DNA of 6,627 bases from WHTI01 sp046715095 (GTDB taxonomy: Bacteria > Actinomycetota > CADDZG01 > WHSQ01). The translations under genes and the position numbers were made by a program. The notes beneath the pieces are model-generated. The model saw only the letters and a program-made list of their open reading frames with translations, was not told where the DNA came from and did not search any database. Below, piece after piece: positions 1 through 4,941 of this stretch. The stretch is from NCBI GenBank assembly GCA_046715095.1, contig JBKJZQ010000165.1, positions 1 to 6,627 on the forward strand. Reading direction: 5' to 3'. Positions within the stretch are counted from its first letter, which is position 1, and every line of letters begins with the position of its first letter.

Positions 1-2
1 GG

Positions 3-311
3 GATGAGCGACCCGATTACTACGTCGTGATCGAACCAACGCACACCAACATGAAGGCGAGGCTCTTTCGGGACCGCGGACAGAAAGACGACTACGAGAT
101 CGGGAAGCTGAAGGCGTGGCGCAAGGACCAGAAGTCCGCGTCGTTCCAACTTCCCTTCCGGCGCGTGACCGTGGGAGGCGCGCGTACGCCCTACTCGTGG
201 AGGGCGCAGACGCTGTTCAACGCGAATGGTCGCTGCAGCCAGGTGTGTTTCGATCTCGCGCCCCAGAGCGAGGCCTGGGTCGTCGAGCCACTGCCGGGGG
301 TCGAGTTCTGA
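3..311 (+). CDS. C-terminal part of an unrecognised protein (5' end outside window)
   Basis: The reading frame is open from the left edge (first full codon at 3) to a TGA at 309-311, so about 102 C-terminal residues are visible. A GTG at 27 is an internal valine candidate rather than a needed start, because the frame upstream is open and reads naturally (DERPDYYVV). The visible part is soluble and rich in charged and aromatic residues. It has a strand-like segment FQLPFRRVTVGG in the middle and two close cysteines (CSQVC) before an acidic end, WVVEPLPGVEF. There is no membrane segment. Third-position G/C bias supports real coding. I do not recognise the family; a beta-rich, possibly exported domain is a guess. 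It converges on the redoxin gene, with only nine bases between the two stop codons. Confidence 0.6.
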   Translation, partial: DERPDYYVVIEPTHTNMKARLFRDRGQKDDYEIGKLKAWRKDQKSASFQLPFRRVTVGGARTPYSWRAQTLFNANGRCSQVCFDLAPQSEAWVVEPLPGVEF

Positions 312-320
312 TCCTGATCT

Positions 321-686
321 CTAGCCAGGAAGCGCTGCCGCCAGGGCGCCCAACTGTCCCCTCGCGCTGAGGGTGATCCTCCCGAGGATCTGCCCATCCG
401 CTCCCAGCGCGATCGCGTGTGGGGTCTCGATGACGTCGTAGAGCTTGAAGACGTCGGGAGAGATCACGACCGGAGCCGGGCCGGGATAGGGATCGGGATC
501 CCCGTGGGTGTCTTCCAGGAAGACGACCGCGTCGGCCCCGGTGGAGGACGTGATCACGGCAGCCTCACCCAGGACCTCTTTGCAGAAGCTGCAGCTCGGA
601 GTGAAGAAGATGAAGAGCCGTCCGCCCGCAGCCGGCGCCAGGGAGATCATCCTGCCCGTCGTGCTCTTCAGGTCGAGGTCGTCCAT
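321..686 (-). CDS. small thioredoxin-fold (TlpA/MauD-like) protein, CSFC active site
   Basis: This 121-residue protein has the TlpA/redoxin pattern. It opens with a strand pair, DLDLKSTTGRMISL (residues 4-17). A core strand, RLFIFFTPSCSFC (23-35), carries the redox motif C32-S-F-C35. A later strand is followed by VIETPHAIAL (85-94), whose T88-P89 fits the cis-proline loop opposite the active site. Family members exchange disulfides, usually outside the cytoplasmic membrane behind an N-terminal anchor. Here there is no signal peptide or membrane helix, and upstream codons in frame contain no ATG, GTG or TTG for at least 60 bases. The protein is therefore short for the family and predicted cytoplasmic, or else has lost its anchor. 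The ATG at 686 has no good Shine-Dalgarno, but a TAAGCT box lies 5 nt upstream, which suits a leaderless mRNA. Its partner is unknown; the divergent neighbour is the propeller gene. Confidence 0.72.
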   Translation of the reverse strand: MDDLDLKSTTGRMISLAPAAGGRLFIFFTPSCSFCKEVLGEAAVITSSTGADAVVFLEDTHGDPDPYPGPAPVVISPDVFKLYDVIETPHAIALGADGQILGRITLSARGQLGALAAALPG

Positions 687-691
687 CCCAT

Positions 692-697
692 AGCTTA
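692..697 (-). promoter_or_regulatory. candidate -10 box (TAAGCT) for leaderless redoxin mRNA
   Basis: On the minus strand TAAGCT fits the actinobacterial TANNNT -10 pattern and ends 5 nt before the ATG at 686. A transcript would start at or next to the start codon. No convincing -35 hexamer is visible. The same arrangement occurs at two other genes in this window, which raises its credibility. Confidence 0.35.
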
Positions 698-727
698 ACC
701 ATCGTTCCCTTTGAGAGATCGCGCCTC

Positions 728-733
728 TAGGCT
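728..733 (+). promoter_or_regulatory. candidate -10 box (TAGGCT) for leaderless propeller mRNA
   Basis: TAGGCT matches TANNNT and ends 6 nt before the TTG at 740, the spacing expected of a leaderless actinobacterial transcript. There is no clear Shine-Dalgarno before that TTG. The box lies about 30 bp from the opposing -10 box at 692-697, so the two divergent promoters would share or overlap their upstream regions and could be co-regulated. No good -35 was found. Confidence 0.33.
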
Positions 734-739
734 TGAGAC

Positions 740-2269
740 TTGGGATCCGAGGAGTCAGGCAGAGTTTCTATCGGCAAGCTCGGGGCGTCTCTCGTCGCCC
801 TCTCCCTCGTCGCGGTAGGGCTCTGGTGGGCCACCAACCCCGGGTCCCGGGACGAGAAGCCCGGGCCCCGGCCATCGTCCCCTTCGGGTTCGGCGTCGTT
901 CTCTCCATCGCCCACGCCCACCCCCCGTCCCAAGCCTCAGCCGATCAATAGGGGCTTTCCCGGTCTCACGACGTTCCGTGGGAACGCCACCAGGACCTAC
1001 TACGGACGGGGGCCGCTCCCTCAGGCCCCCGAGGTGTTGTGGCATTACCCGGCCTCCGGTTCGATGTGTTCCGAGTCCGCCGATCAAGATGGCCCGACAA
1101 CCTGGTGCGGAACGGGATGGACCGGACAGCCGAACGTCGTCGAGATCGACGGGGTAACCCAGGTTAGGTTCGGCGCCTACGACGGAGGCATCCACATCCT
1201 TAACGGAGACGACGGGCTTCCTCTCTACGAGACCTTCCCGACTGGGGATCTGATCAAGGGCACGGTGACGAGCGACCCGGACGGCTACCCGCTCCTCTAT
1301 TCGGGATCGCGCGACAACGAGTTCCGGATCCTGGCCCTCGATCGCGGAACCGTCCCGGTTGAGCTGTGGAGCCTGAACGCCGACACCGCACCTCAACCTC
1401 TATGGAACAACGATTGGGACGGCTCGGCGCTGGTCATCGATGACTATCTGCTCGAGGGCGGCGAGAACTCATGGTTCTACGTCGTGAAGCTGAACCGCGA
1501 CTACGACGCGGATGGTTTGGTAACCGTCGCTCCCGAGATACGCGCGCTGGTACCCGGTTTCGATGACCAACTGCTGTCCGATCTTGGTGACACCGACGTT
1601 TCGATCGAGAACTCGGTGGCGTATCTGGATGGCGTCGTTTACTTCGCGAACTCTGGAGGGCTCGTCCAGGGATGGGACGTCTCCAGGGTCTTGGGTGGTG
1701 GGAAGCGCATCCGCAGGGTGTTTCGTTTCTGGACCGGCGACGACACCGACGCGAGCCTGGTGATCGATCCCGAGGGGTTCGTCTACGTCGCATCGGAGCA
1801 GGAGCGCTACAACGACAGGAGCTTCGAGGTCGGGCAGCTCATGAAGCTCGATCCGAGGTCGCCCGACGACCCTCTCGTGTGGTCGCTGCTCGTTCCGGGC
1901 CGGCCAGAGAGCGAGGTCGACGGCGGCATCTGGGCGACCCCTGCCATCTACAAGCGGGCTCTGTTCGTTCCCACCAATACCGGCCGTCTTCTCGCGATCG
2001 ACCGGATGACCGGCGAGATCGCGTGGGAGATCGAACTGCCCGAGCCGATCTGGAGCTCGCCCACCGTCATCGGTCACACGCTCATCGCGAGCGATTGCGC
2101 CGGGTTCATGCACGCCTACGGCGTCAAACGTCCGCTGCAAGGTCCGCCCGAGGAGTTGTGGAACGTGCAGCTGCCCGGATGCATCGAATCGACTCCCGCC
2201 ATCTGGAAGGGAATGATCTACGTGGGAACCCGCGCCGGACAGATGTTCGGCATCGGCGACCCGTCCTAG
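740..2269 (+). CDS. membrane-anchored PQQ-like/BamB-like beta-propeller protein
   Basis: The product has 509 residues. A short cytoplasmic N-terminus is followed by one hydrophobic helix (about residues 13-31, GASLVALSLVAVGLWW). A Pro/Ser/Thr/Lys-rich linker (34-69) follows, then an extracytoplasmic propeller from about 71 to the end. Blades show the PQQ-like repeat style, as in GRLLAIDRMTGEIAWEIEL (415-433) followed by PIWSSPTVIGHTLIASD (436-452). Similar blades lie at 149-165 (GGIHILNGDDG) and 492-505. Such proteins usually act as scaffolds or binding platforms; PQQ dependence or a catalytic role cannot be inferred. There are four cysteines (C110, C123, C453, C481), which could form disulfides outside the cell. 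The TTG at 740 is the first start after an in-frame TGA at 734-736 and keeps the membrane helix; it lacks a clear Shine-Dalgarno. The stop codon lies inside the end of the palindromic element at 2266-2433. Confidence 0.83.
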   Translation: MGSEESGRVSIGKLGASLVALSLVAVGLWWATNPGSRDEKPGPRPSSPSGSASFSPSPTPTPRPKPQPINRGFPGLTTFRGNATRTYYGRGPLPQAPEVLWHYPASGSMCSESADQDGPTTWCGTGWTGQPNVVEIDGVTQVRFGAYDGGIHILNGDDGLPLYETFPTGDLIKGTVTSDPDGYPLLYSGSRDNEFRILALDRGTVPVELWSLNADTAPQPLWNNDWDGSALVIDDYLLEGGENSWFYVVKLNRDYDADGLVTVAPEIRALVPGFDDQLLSDLGDTDVSIENSVAYLDGVVYFANSGGLVQGWDVSRVLGGGKRIRRVFRFWTGDDTDASLVIDPEGFVYVASEQERYNDRSFEVGQLMKLDPRSPDDPLVWSLLVPGRPESEVDGGIWATPAIYKRALFVPTNTGRLLAIDRMTGEIAWEIELPEPIWSSPTVIGHTLIASDCAGFMHAYGVKRPLQGPPEELWNVQLPGCIESTPAIWKGMIYVGTRAGQMFGIGDPS

Positions 2270-2433
2270 TGCACCTTCGCGTAAGTAGCGTCAATATCCA
2301 GAGCGTCACTGCGCGGCGAGGGCAAGGCGCGAGGAGTCGTGCGTACCGGGGAGTACGTGCGCGACGAACAACGCAGCCATCGCTGATGCAGGGGCGCTCT
2401 GGTGTCACGGTTATTTGCGCGGAGGTGCACTAG
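2266..2433. repeat. 168-bp near-palindromic element with 20+ bp terminal inverted repeats (MITE/REP-like)
   Basis: The two ends are inverted copies: CTAGTGCACCTTCGCG on the left and, read on the other strand, CTAGTGCACCTCCGCG on the right. Similarity continues inward for about 40 bases to a shared CCAGAGCG (2297-2304 and its complement near 2395-2402). Differences are mostly transitions, several of which keep G-T pairing. The centre is a hairpin with stem CGTGCGTAC/GTACGTGCG and a six-base loop CGGGGA. The whole element can fold into one long interrupted hairpin. CTAG at both termini could be a target duplication or part of the repeat; GCACTAG also recurs at 2438-2444. No coding bias is seen inside. 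It may be a non-autonomous mobile repeat, and as RNA it could act as a bidirectional terminator. Only one copy is present here, so mobility is inference. Confidence 0.7.
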
Positions 2434-2441
2434 TGCGGCAC

Positions 2442-2447
2442 TAGGAT
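2442..2447 (+). promoter_or_regulatory. candidate -10 box (TAGGAT) before the phosphodiesterase gene
   Basis: TAGGAT fits TANNNT and ends 6 nt before the ATG at 2454, just outside the palindromic element. The same bases include AGGA, which could instead serve as a weak Shine-Dalgarno, so the two readings compete. TTGCGC at 2415-2420 is too far away (21 nt) to be a normal -35. Confidence 0.35.
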
Positions 2448-2453
2448 GCGCCG

Positions 2454-4043
2454 ATGCCCCCGCGCCTCATAGTTCTCGGTTGGGATTCCGCGACCTTCGA
2501 CGTCACCGATCCCCTCGTCGCCGCGGGGAGGCTTCCCGTCCTCGCCTCTCTCCAGGAGCGAGGGTTCAGGGCCGGACTGCGCTCGACCTGGCCCCCCATG
2601 ACGGACTGCGCGTGGACCTCCGCCTTCACCGGCCGCAACCCGGGCGGTCACGGGATCTTCGGTTCGTGGTACCGGGCTCCGGGTGCGTATGCGTGCCGTT
2701 ACTTCTCGTCCCGTGACCGGAAGGCCCCCGCCCTCTGGGAGATGGCCGGCGACGTGCGCTTCGTGGCGTGGAACATACCGATGGCGTTCCCTCCGACCAG
2801 CACCCTGGGCGCGATGGTCTCAGGCTACGGGGCACCTCCGGGGGCCAAGTTCTGCGAGCCGGCGAACTTGCAGGACGAACTTGCCGCCCGGTGGCCGCTC
2901 GATGACCTCCTCGACCGCGCTCCCCACGGAAGCCTCGAGCGGTTCCTCGACGACCTCATCAGGGGGCTCGAGGCTCAGGCCGAGGCACTGCCGTGGATCA
3001 CCACCGACACGGGGGCCGACTGCCTCGTCGCGGTATGGCCGCAGGTCGACCGGGCGCAGCACTTCTTCTGGCGTTTCCGAGGAACCGACCATCCGTTCGC
3101 CGATGCGGTCGATCGCGTCTACGAAGCGATGGACCGCGCGACCGGCGCCGTCATCGCTGCTTTCCCCGACGCCGATGTGCTCGTCGTCAGCGATCACGGC
3201 GCGGGAACGCTTAAGGGCGACGTCAATCTAGGGGCATGGCTCAACCGCAACGGCCACGCCAGGTACGGCCGGACGAGGCGCTCCCCCCTGGTGGAGCTCG
3301 CGTGGAAGATGCCACCGTCGGTGCGGAGGCTCGGTCGTCGTATTGCTCCCGGCATCGCGCGCTCCGCCATGGCAACGACCCTCACGGGTCAGCTGGGTCC
3401 GTTCGACTGGGCGAACACCGACGCGTTCCTCGGTTTCCACTCGGATGTCTGGGTCAACCTCATGGGACGTGAGCCCCAAGGAAGGATCGCCCCCGAGGAC
3501 GCACCCGGGTTCCTCGAGGAGCTACGGGACGGGCTGCTGGGAATCGAAGACCCGAGCACCGGCGCCCCGGTCTTCGCCGGCGCGCACTTAAGGAACGAGG
3601 TCTACTCGGGTCCGCATGCATCTATGGCCCCAGATCTCATCCTCGACTCGTGGGGTGCCGGGTACCGCGTGTCGCCCAACCGAACCGAAACGGATGCGGT
3701 CGTGATCCAACCATCGGCGCTGTCCGGGGTAGAAGAGGCATGGTCATCCGATCACCGCCCGGTCGGGATCTTCGTGGGGGCCGGTCCCAACCTCGCTCAC
3801 GGTTCCACCCCCGAGCTCTCGCTCTACGACGTCTGTCCGACCGCCCTCGCTCTCCTCGGCAAGGAGATACCCGGGGGGCTCGACGGTCGCGCCGCCGAGA
3901 TCGCGATCAGCCGATCGTTCCTCGAAGCGAATCCGGTCACGATCGGGGAGCCCGCGGGAGAGCGGTCGCTCGAGTCGAGCTACTCGGACACGGAGGCGGC
4001 CGCGGTCGCCGAGCACCTGAAAGACCTCGGCTACATCGAGTGA
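2454..4043 (+). CDS. alkaline phosphatase superfamily (type I phosphodiesterase/nucleotide pyrophosphatase-like) protein
   Basis: This is a 529-residue metal-dependent phosphoryl hydrolase. The family's two-metal site is recognisable. GWDSATFD (9-16) gives D11. PPMTDCAWTSAFTG (47-60) contains the likely nucleophile T50, followed by the typical NPGGHGIF (62-69). VDRAQHFFW (198-206) gives D199 and H203. VVSDHGAG (244-251) gives D247 and H248. SDHRPVGIF (432-440) gives H434. The C-terminal end, AEHLKDLGYIE (519-529), is common in this bacterial subgroup. No signal peptide or membrane helix is present, so it should be cytoplasmic. The substrate (phosphodiester, nucleotide or lipid/sugar phosphate) cannot be told from sequence. 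The ATG at 2454 is the first start after an in-frame TAG at 2442-2444. The gene follows the palindromic element and converges with the small membrane protein gene. Confidence 0.87.
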   Translation: MPPRLIVLGWDSATFDVTDPLVAAGRLPVLASLQERGFRAGLRSTWPPMTDCAWTSAFTGRNPGGHGIFGSWYRAPGAYACRYFSSRDRKAPALWEMAGDVRFVAWNIPMAFPPTSTLGAMVSGYGAPPGAKFCEPANLQDELAARWPLDDLLDRAPHGSLERFLDDLIRGLEAQAEALPWITTDTGADCLVAVWPQVDRAQHFFWRFRGTDHPFADAVDRVYEAMDRATGAVIAAFPDADVLVVSDHGAGTLKGDVNLGAWLNRNGHARYGRTRRSPLVELAWKMPPSVRRLGRRIAPGIARSAMATTLTGQLGPFDWANTDAFLGFHSDVWVNLMGREPQGRIAPEDAPGFLEELRDGLLGIEDPSTGAPVFAGAHLRNEVYSGPHASMAPDLILDSWGAGYRVSPNRTETDAVVIQPSALSGVEEAWSSDHRPVGIFVGAGPNLAHGSTPELSLYDVCPTALALLGKEIPGGLDGRAAEIAISRSFLEANPVTIGEPAGERSLESSYSDTEAAAVAEHLKDLGYIE

Positions 4044-4073
4044 GTCGGTTCCTCACCGACCTCGGCTTCGGCC
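4044..4073. terminator. candidate hairpins between convergent genes
   Basis: Directly after the phosphodiesterase stop is a perfect 6-bp stem, GTCGGT/ACCGAC, with loop TCCTC (4044-4060). A short GGC-TTCG-GCC hairpin follows (4064-4073). No T-run follows on either strand, so this is at best a weak intrinsic terminator serving one or both convergent genes. The downstream part also encodes an acidic tail in a shifted minus-strand frame, so the second hairpin may be incidental. Confidence 0.3.
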
Positions 4074-4085
4074 ACGGCCTCGGCA

Positions 4086-4373
4086 TCAGGTTCGGGCTCG
4101 GTCTCGCCCCTGCCGGCGTCTCCTGGCGTCTGCTTCTCTGATCTCCTCGGGGGACATTCCGGACCGGATCCGGTCGTCGTACATCCGAAACTTCCTGGCT
4201 TTAAGCCTCAGGTTGAAGGAGATCAGGCGGGAGAAGAGGATCCACAGCACGCACACGGCGACCAGCATGAAGGCCGCGACCGTCAGCAGGGGGTCGGTGA
4301 GGAACTCCTTCGCGCCACCCCTTCTCTGTGCCGCGATCTGTGCCGCGATCTGTGCCAGGTTGACCATGTTCAC
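4086..4373 (-). CDS. small single-helix membrane protein, unknown function
   Basis: The product has 95 residues. The N-terminus contains AQIA repeats (residues 7-16), then a basic patch. One strong membrane helix follows at about 30-53 (LTVAAFMLVAVCVLWILFSRLI). The C-terminal part is positively charged (YDDRIRSGMSPEEIREAD and then Arg-rich). Positive residues after the helix suggest a cytoplasmic C-terminus. The GTG at 4373 is chosen because GGAG lies 7 nt upstream (4381-4384); an ATG two codons later is the alternative. I do not recognise the family. The gene lies 65 bp downstream of the RAM-domain gene on the same strand, so the two may be one operon. The Arg-rich end may reflect a frameshift: one frame over, the DNA encodes an acidic Pro/Glu/Ala tail running to a TAG at 4031-4033. 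Confidence 0.62.
   Translation of the reverse strand: MNMVNLAQIAAQIAAQRRGGAKEFLTDPLLTVAAFMLVAVCVLWILFSRLISFNLRLKARKFRMYDDRIRSGMSPEEIREADARRRRQGRDRART
4327..4356. repeat. 12-bp tandem repeat (2.5 copies) inside the small membrane protein gene
   Basis: TGTGCCGCGATC occurs twice in a row, followed by TGTGCC. On the minus strand it encodes AQIA tetrapeptide repeats near the protein N-terminus. Because the unit is a multiple of three, copy-number changes would keep the reading frame. Confidence 0.85.
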
Positions 4374-4398
4374 ACGCTATCTCCGGGTTTGCGAGTGT

Positions 4399-4408
4399 TC
4401 ATGCATGA
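4399..4408. promoter_or_regulatory. 10-bp perfect palindrome TCATGCATGA
   Basis: This exact palindrome lies in the 65-bp gap between the RAM-domain gene and the small membrane protein gene, about 26 bp before the latter's start. It could be an operator half-site pair, but it is short and stands alone. Confidence 0.2.
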
Positions 4409-4438
4409 GACGAAGTTCGAGGCGCTGAAGATCCGTCG

Positions 4439-4675
4439 CTAGAGCTGCACGATCGGGCAGGTAAGGGTCCTCGTGATGCCGTCAACGGCCTGGATCTTGG
4501 CAACGACCATCTGCCCCAGAGAATCCATGTCGGCCGCCTTCGCCCAAACGATCACGTCGTAGGGACCCGATACGTCATCCGCAGACTCGACTCCCTCGAG
4601 GTCGCGTATCTCCTTGGCGACGTGCCCTGCGTTGACCGCCGTCTGGATCAATATGTAAGCCCTAACATCGGCCAC
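4439..4675 (-). CDS. stand-alone Lrp/AsnC effector-binding (RAM) domain protein
   Basis: The 78 residues match one complete RAM domain (beta-alpha-beta-beta-alpha-beta). The first strand, RAYILIQTAV (5-14), is followed by helix GHVAKEIRDL (17-26). The middle strands GVESADDVSGPYDVIVWAKA (28-47) include the family's G-x-YD-V signature. A second helix, MDSLGQMVVAKIQAV (50-64), leads into the last strand, ITRTLTCPIVQL. Full Lrp/AsnC regulators carry an N-terminal helix-turn-helix, which is absent here, so direct DNA binding is unlikely. Stand-alone RAM proteins oligomerise and may sense amino acids or modulate partner proteins. The GTG at 4675 is well supported by GGGAGG (4684-4689) 8 nt upstream. 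A perfect inverted repeat lies just beyond that (4694-4716). It is likely the first gene of an operon with the small membrane protein, and is divergent from the kinase leader. Confidence 0.85.
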   Translation of the reverse strand: MADVRAYILIQTAVNAGHVAKEIRDLEGVESADDVSGPYDVIVWAKAADMDSLGQMVVAKIQAVDGITRTLTCPIVQL

Positions 4676-4693
4676 TGGCCATTCCTCCCGGTC

Positions 4694-4716
4694 ATTCGCC
4701 GTCAGTAACGGCGAAT
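4694..4716. promoter_or_regulatory. perfect 9-bp inverted repeat ATTCGCCGT-N5-ACGGCGAAT
   Basis: The arms are exact, with spacer CAGTA. The repeat sits 4 bp upstream of the RAM gene's Shine-Dalgarno and between two divergent genes. As DNA it resembles a dimeric regulator's operator that could control both directions. As RNA on the minus strand it would be a hairpin next to the ribosome site. No T-run follows on either strand, so a terminator is unlikely. Confidence 0.5.
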
Positions 4717-4728
4717 CTTACGTGGTTT

Positions 4729-4852
4729 GTCCCCTCGTGCGTAGCGAACACCCCTTTGAGTAGGTTTCCGTGCGACCGGCCGCGGGCTACGCACCTCAAA
4801 GGTGGGTTCTGTGTGGGATTCTCTGGGTGCCCACGGCGGGCCGGAAGGGGAC
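4729..4852 (+). promoter_or_regulatory. candidate structured 5' leader with anti-Shine-Dalgarno segment
   Basis: Several exact complementary pairs lie in this non-coding leader. GTCCCCT (4729-4735) is complementary to AGGGGAC (4846-4852), the ribosome-binding region of the 28-codon ORF. GTGCGTAG (4737-4744) pairs with CTACGCAC (4787-4794), and CCTTTGAG (4753-4760) pairs with CTCAAAGG (4795-4802). The last two pairings interleave (order 1, 2, 1', 2'), so they form either a strained pseudoknot or alternative folds. GTGCG at 4770-4774 can also compete for CGCAC at 4790-4794. This layout suits translational control of the 28-codon ORF and kinase, but it matches no riboswitch class I know. No clear promoter was found upstream. 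Confidence 0.4.
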
Positions 4853-4854
4853 CG

Positions 4855-4941
4855 ATGATCGATTTCGAACGGCCCGATGAGGTCAAGGACATCGTCTCGA
4901 AAGAGTGCGGCAGGAAGCCGGGAACCGGGGGCCTGGTGTGA
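4855..4941 (+). CDS. 28-codon ORF overlapping the kinase start (leader peptide or acyl-CoA dehydrogenase remnant)
   Basis: The ATG at 4855 is preceded by AAGGGG with a 4-nt spacer, the best ribosome site on the plus strand of this region. The ORF has the local G/C third-position bias. Its TGA (4939-4941) overlaps the GTG at 4938 of the kinase as GTGA, a classic arrangement for translational coupling. The first half, MIDFERPDEVKDIVSK, resembles the usual N-terminus of bacterial acyl-CoA dehydrogenases, but the rest (ECGRKPGTGGLV) does not. It may therefore be a coupling leader peptide, a degraded dehydrogenase start, or a sign that the kinase frame has shifted. The resemblance is my recollection of the family, not an alignment. 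Confidence 0.42.
   Translation: MIDFERPDEVKDIVSKECGRKPGTGGLV

Noticed and set aside
1469..2140. Minus-strand open frame of 223 codons inside the propeller gene
   Set aside because: It is antisense to a gene with clear repeat motifs; it has no recognisable domain or ribosome site and is a common GC-rich artefact.
1672..2433. Long plus-strand open frame (253 codons) overlapping the end of the propeller gene and the palindrome
   Set aside because: The translation is Arg-rich, low-complexity shadow sequence in the wrong frame of a well-supported gene, and it runs through the palindrome.
2402..2716. Plus-strand open frame across the palindrome's right arm and the phosphodiesterase start
   Set aside because: It overlaps the phosphodiesterase N-terminus in another frame, is Arg/Pro-rich, and has no domain or ribosome site.
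4800..4850. Possible T-box or ZTP-like riboswitch (GGGTGCCCACGGCGGG)
   Set aside because: The conserved T-box bulge sequence and specifier stem are missing, and the ZTP core does not match; the similarity is only G/C richness.
4756..4854. TTG-initiated upstream extension of the 28-codon ORF
   Set aside because: The extension has no ribosome site and an unnatural Cys/Arg-rich composition. The ATG at 4855 has a good Shine-Dalgarno.
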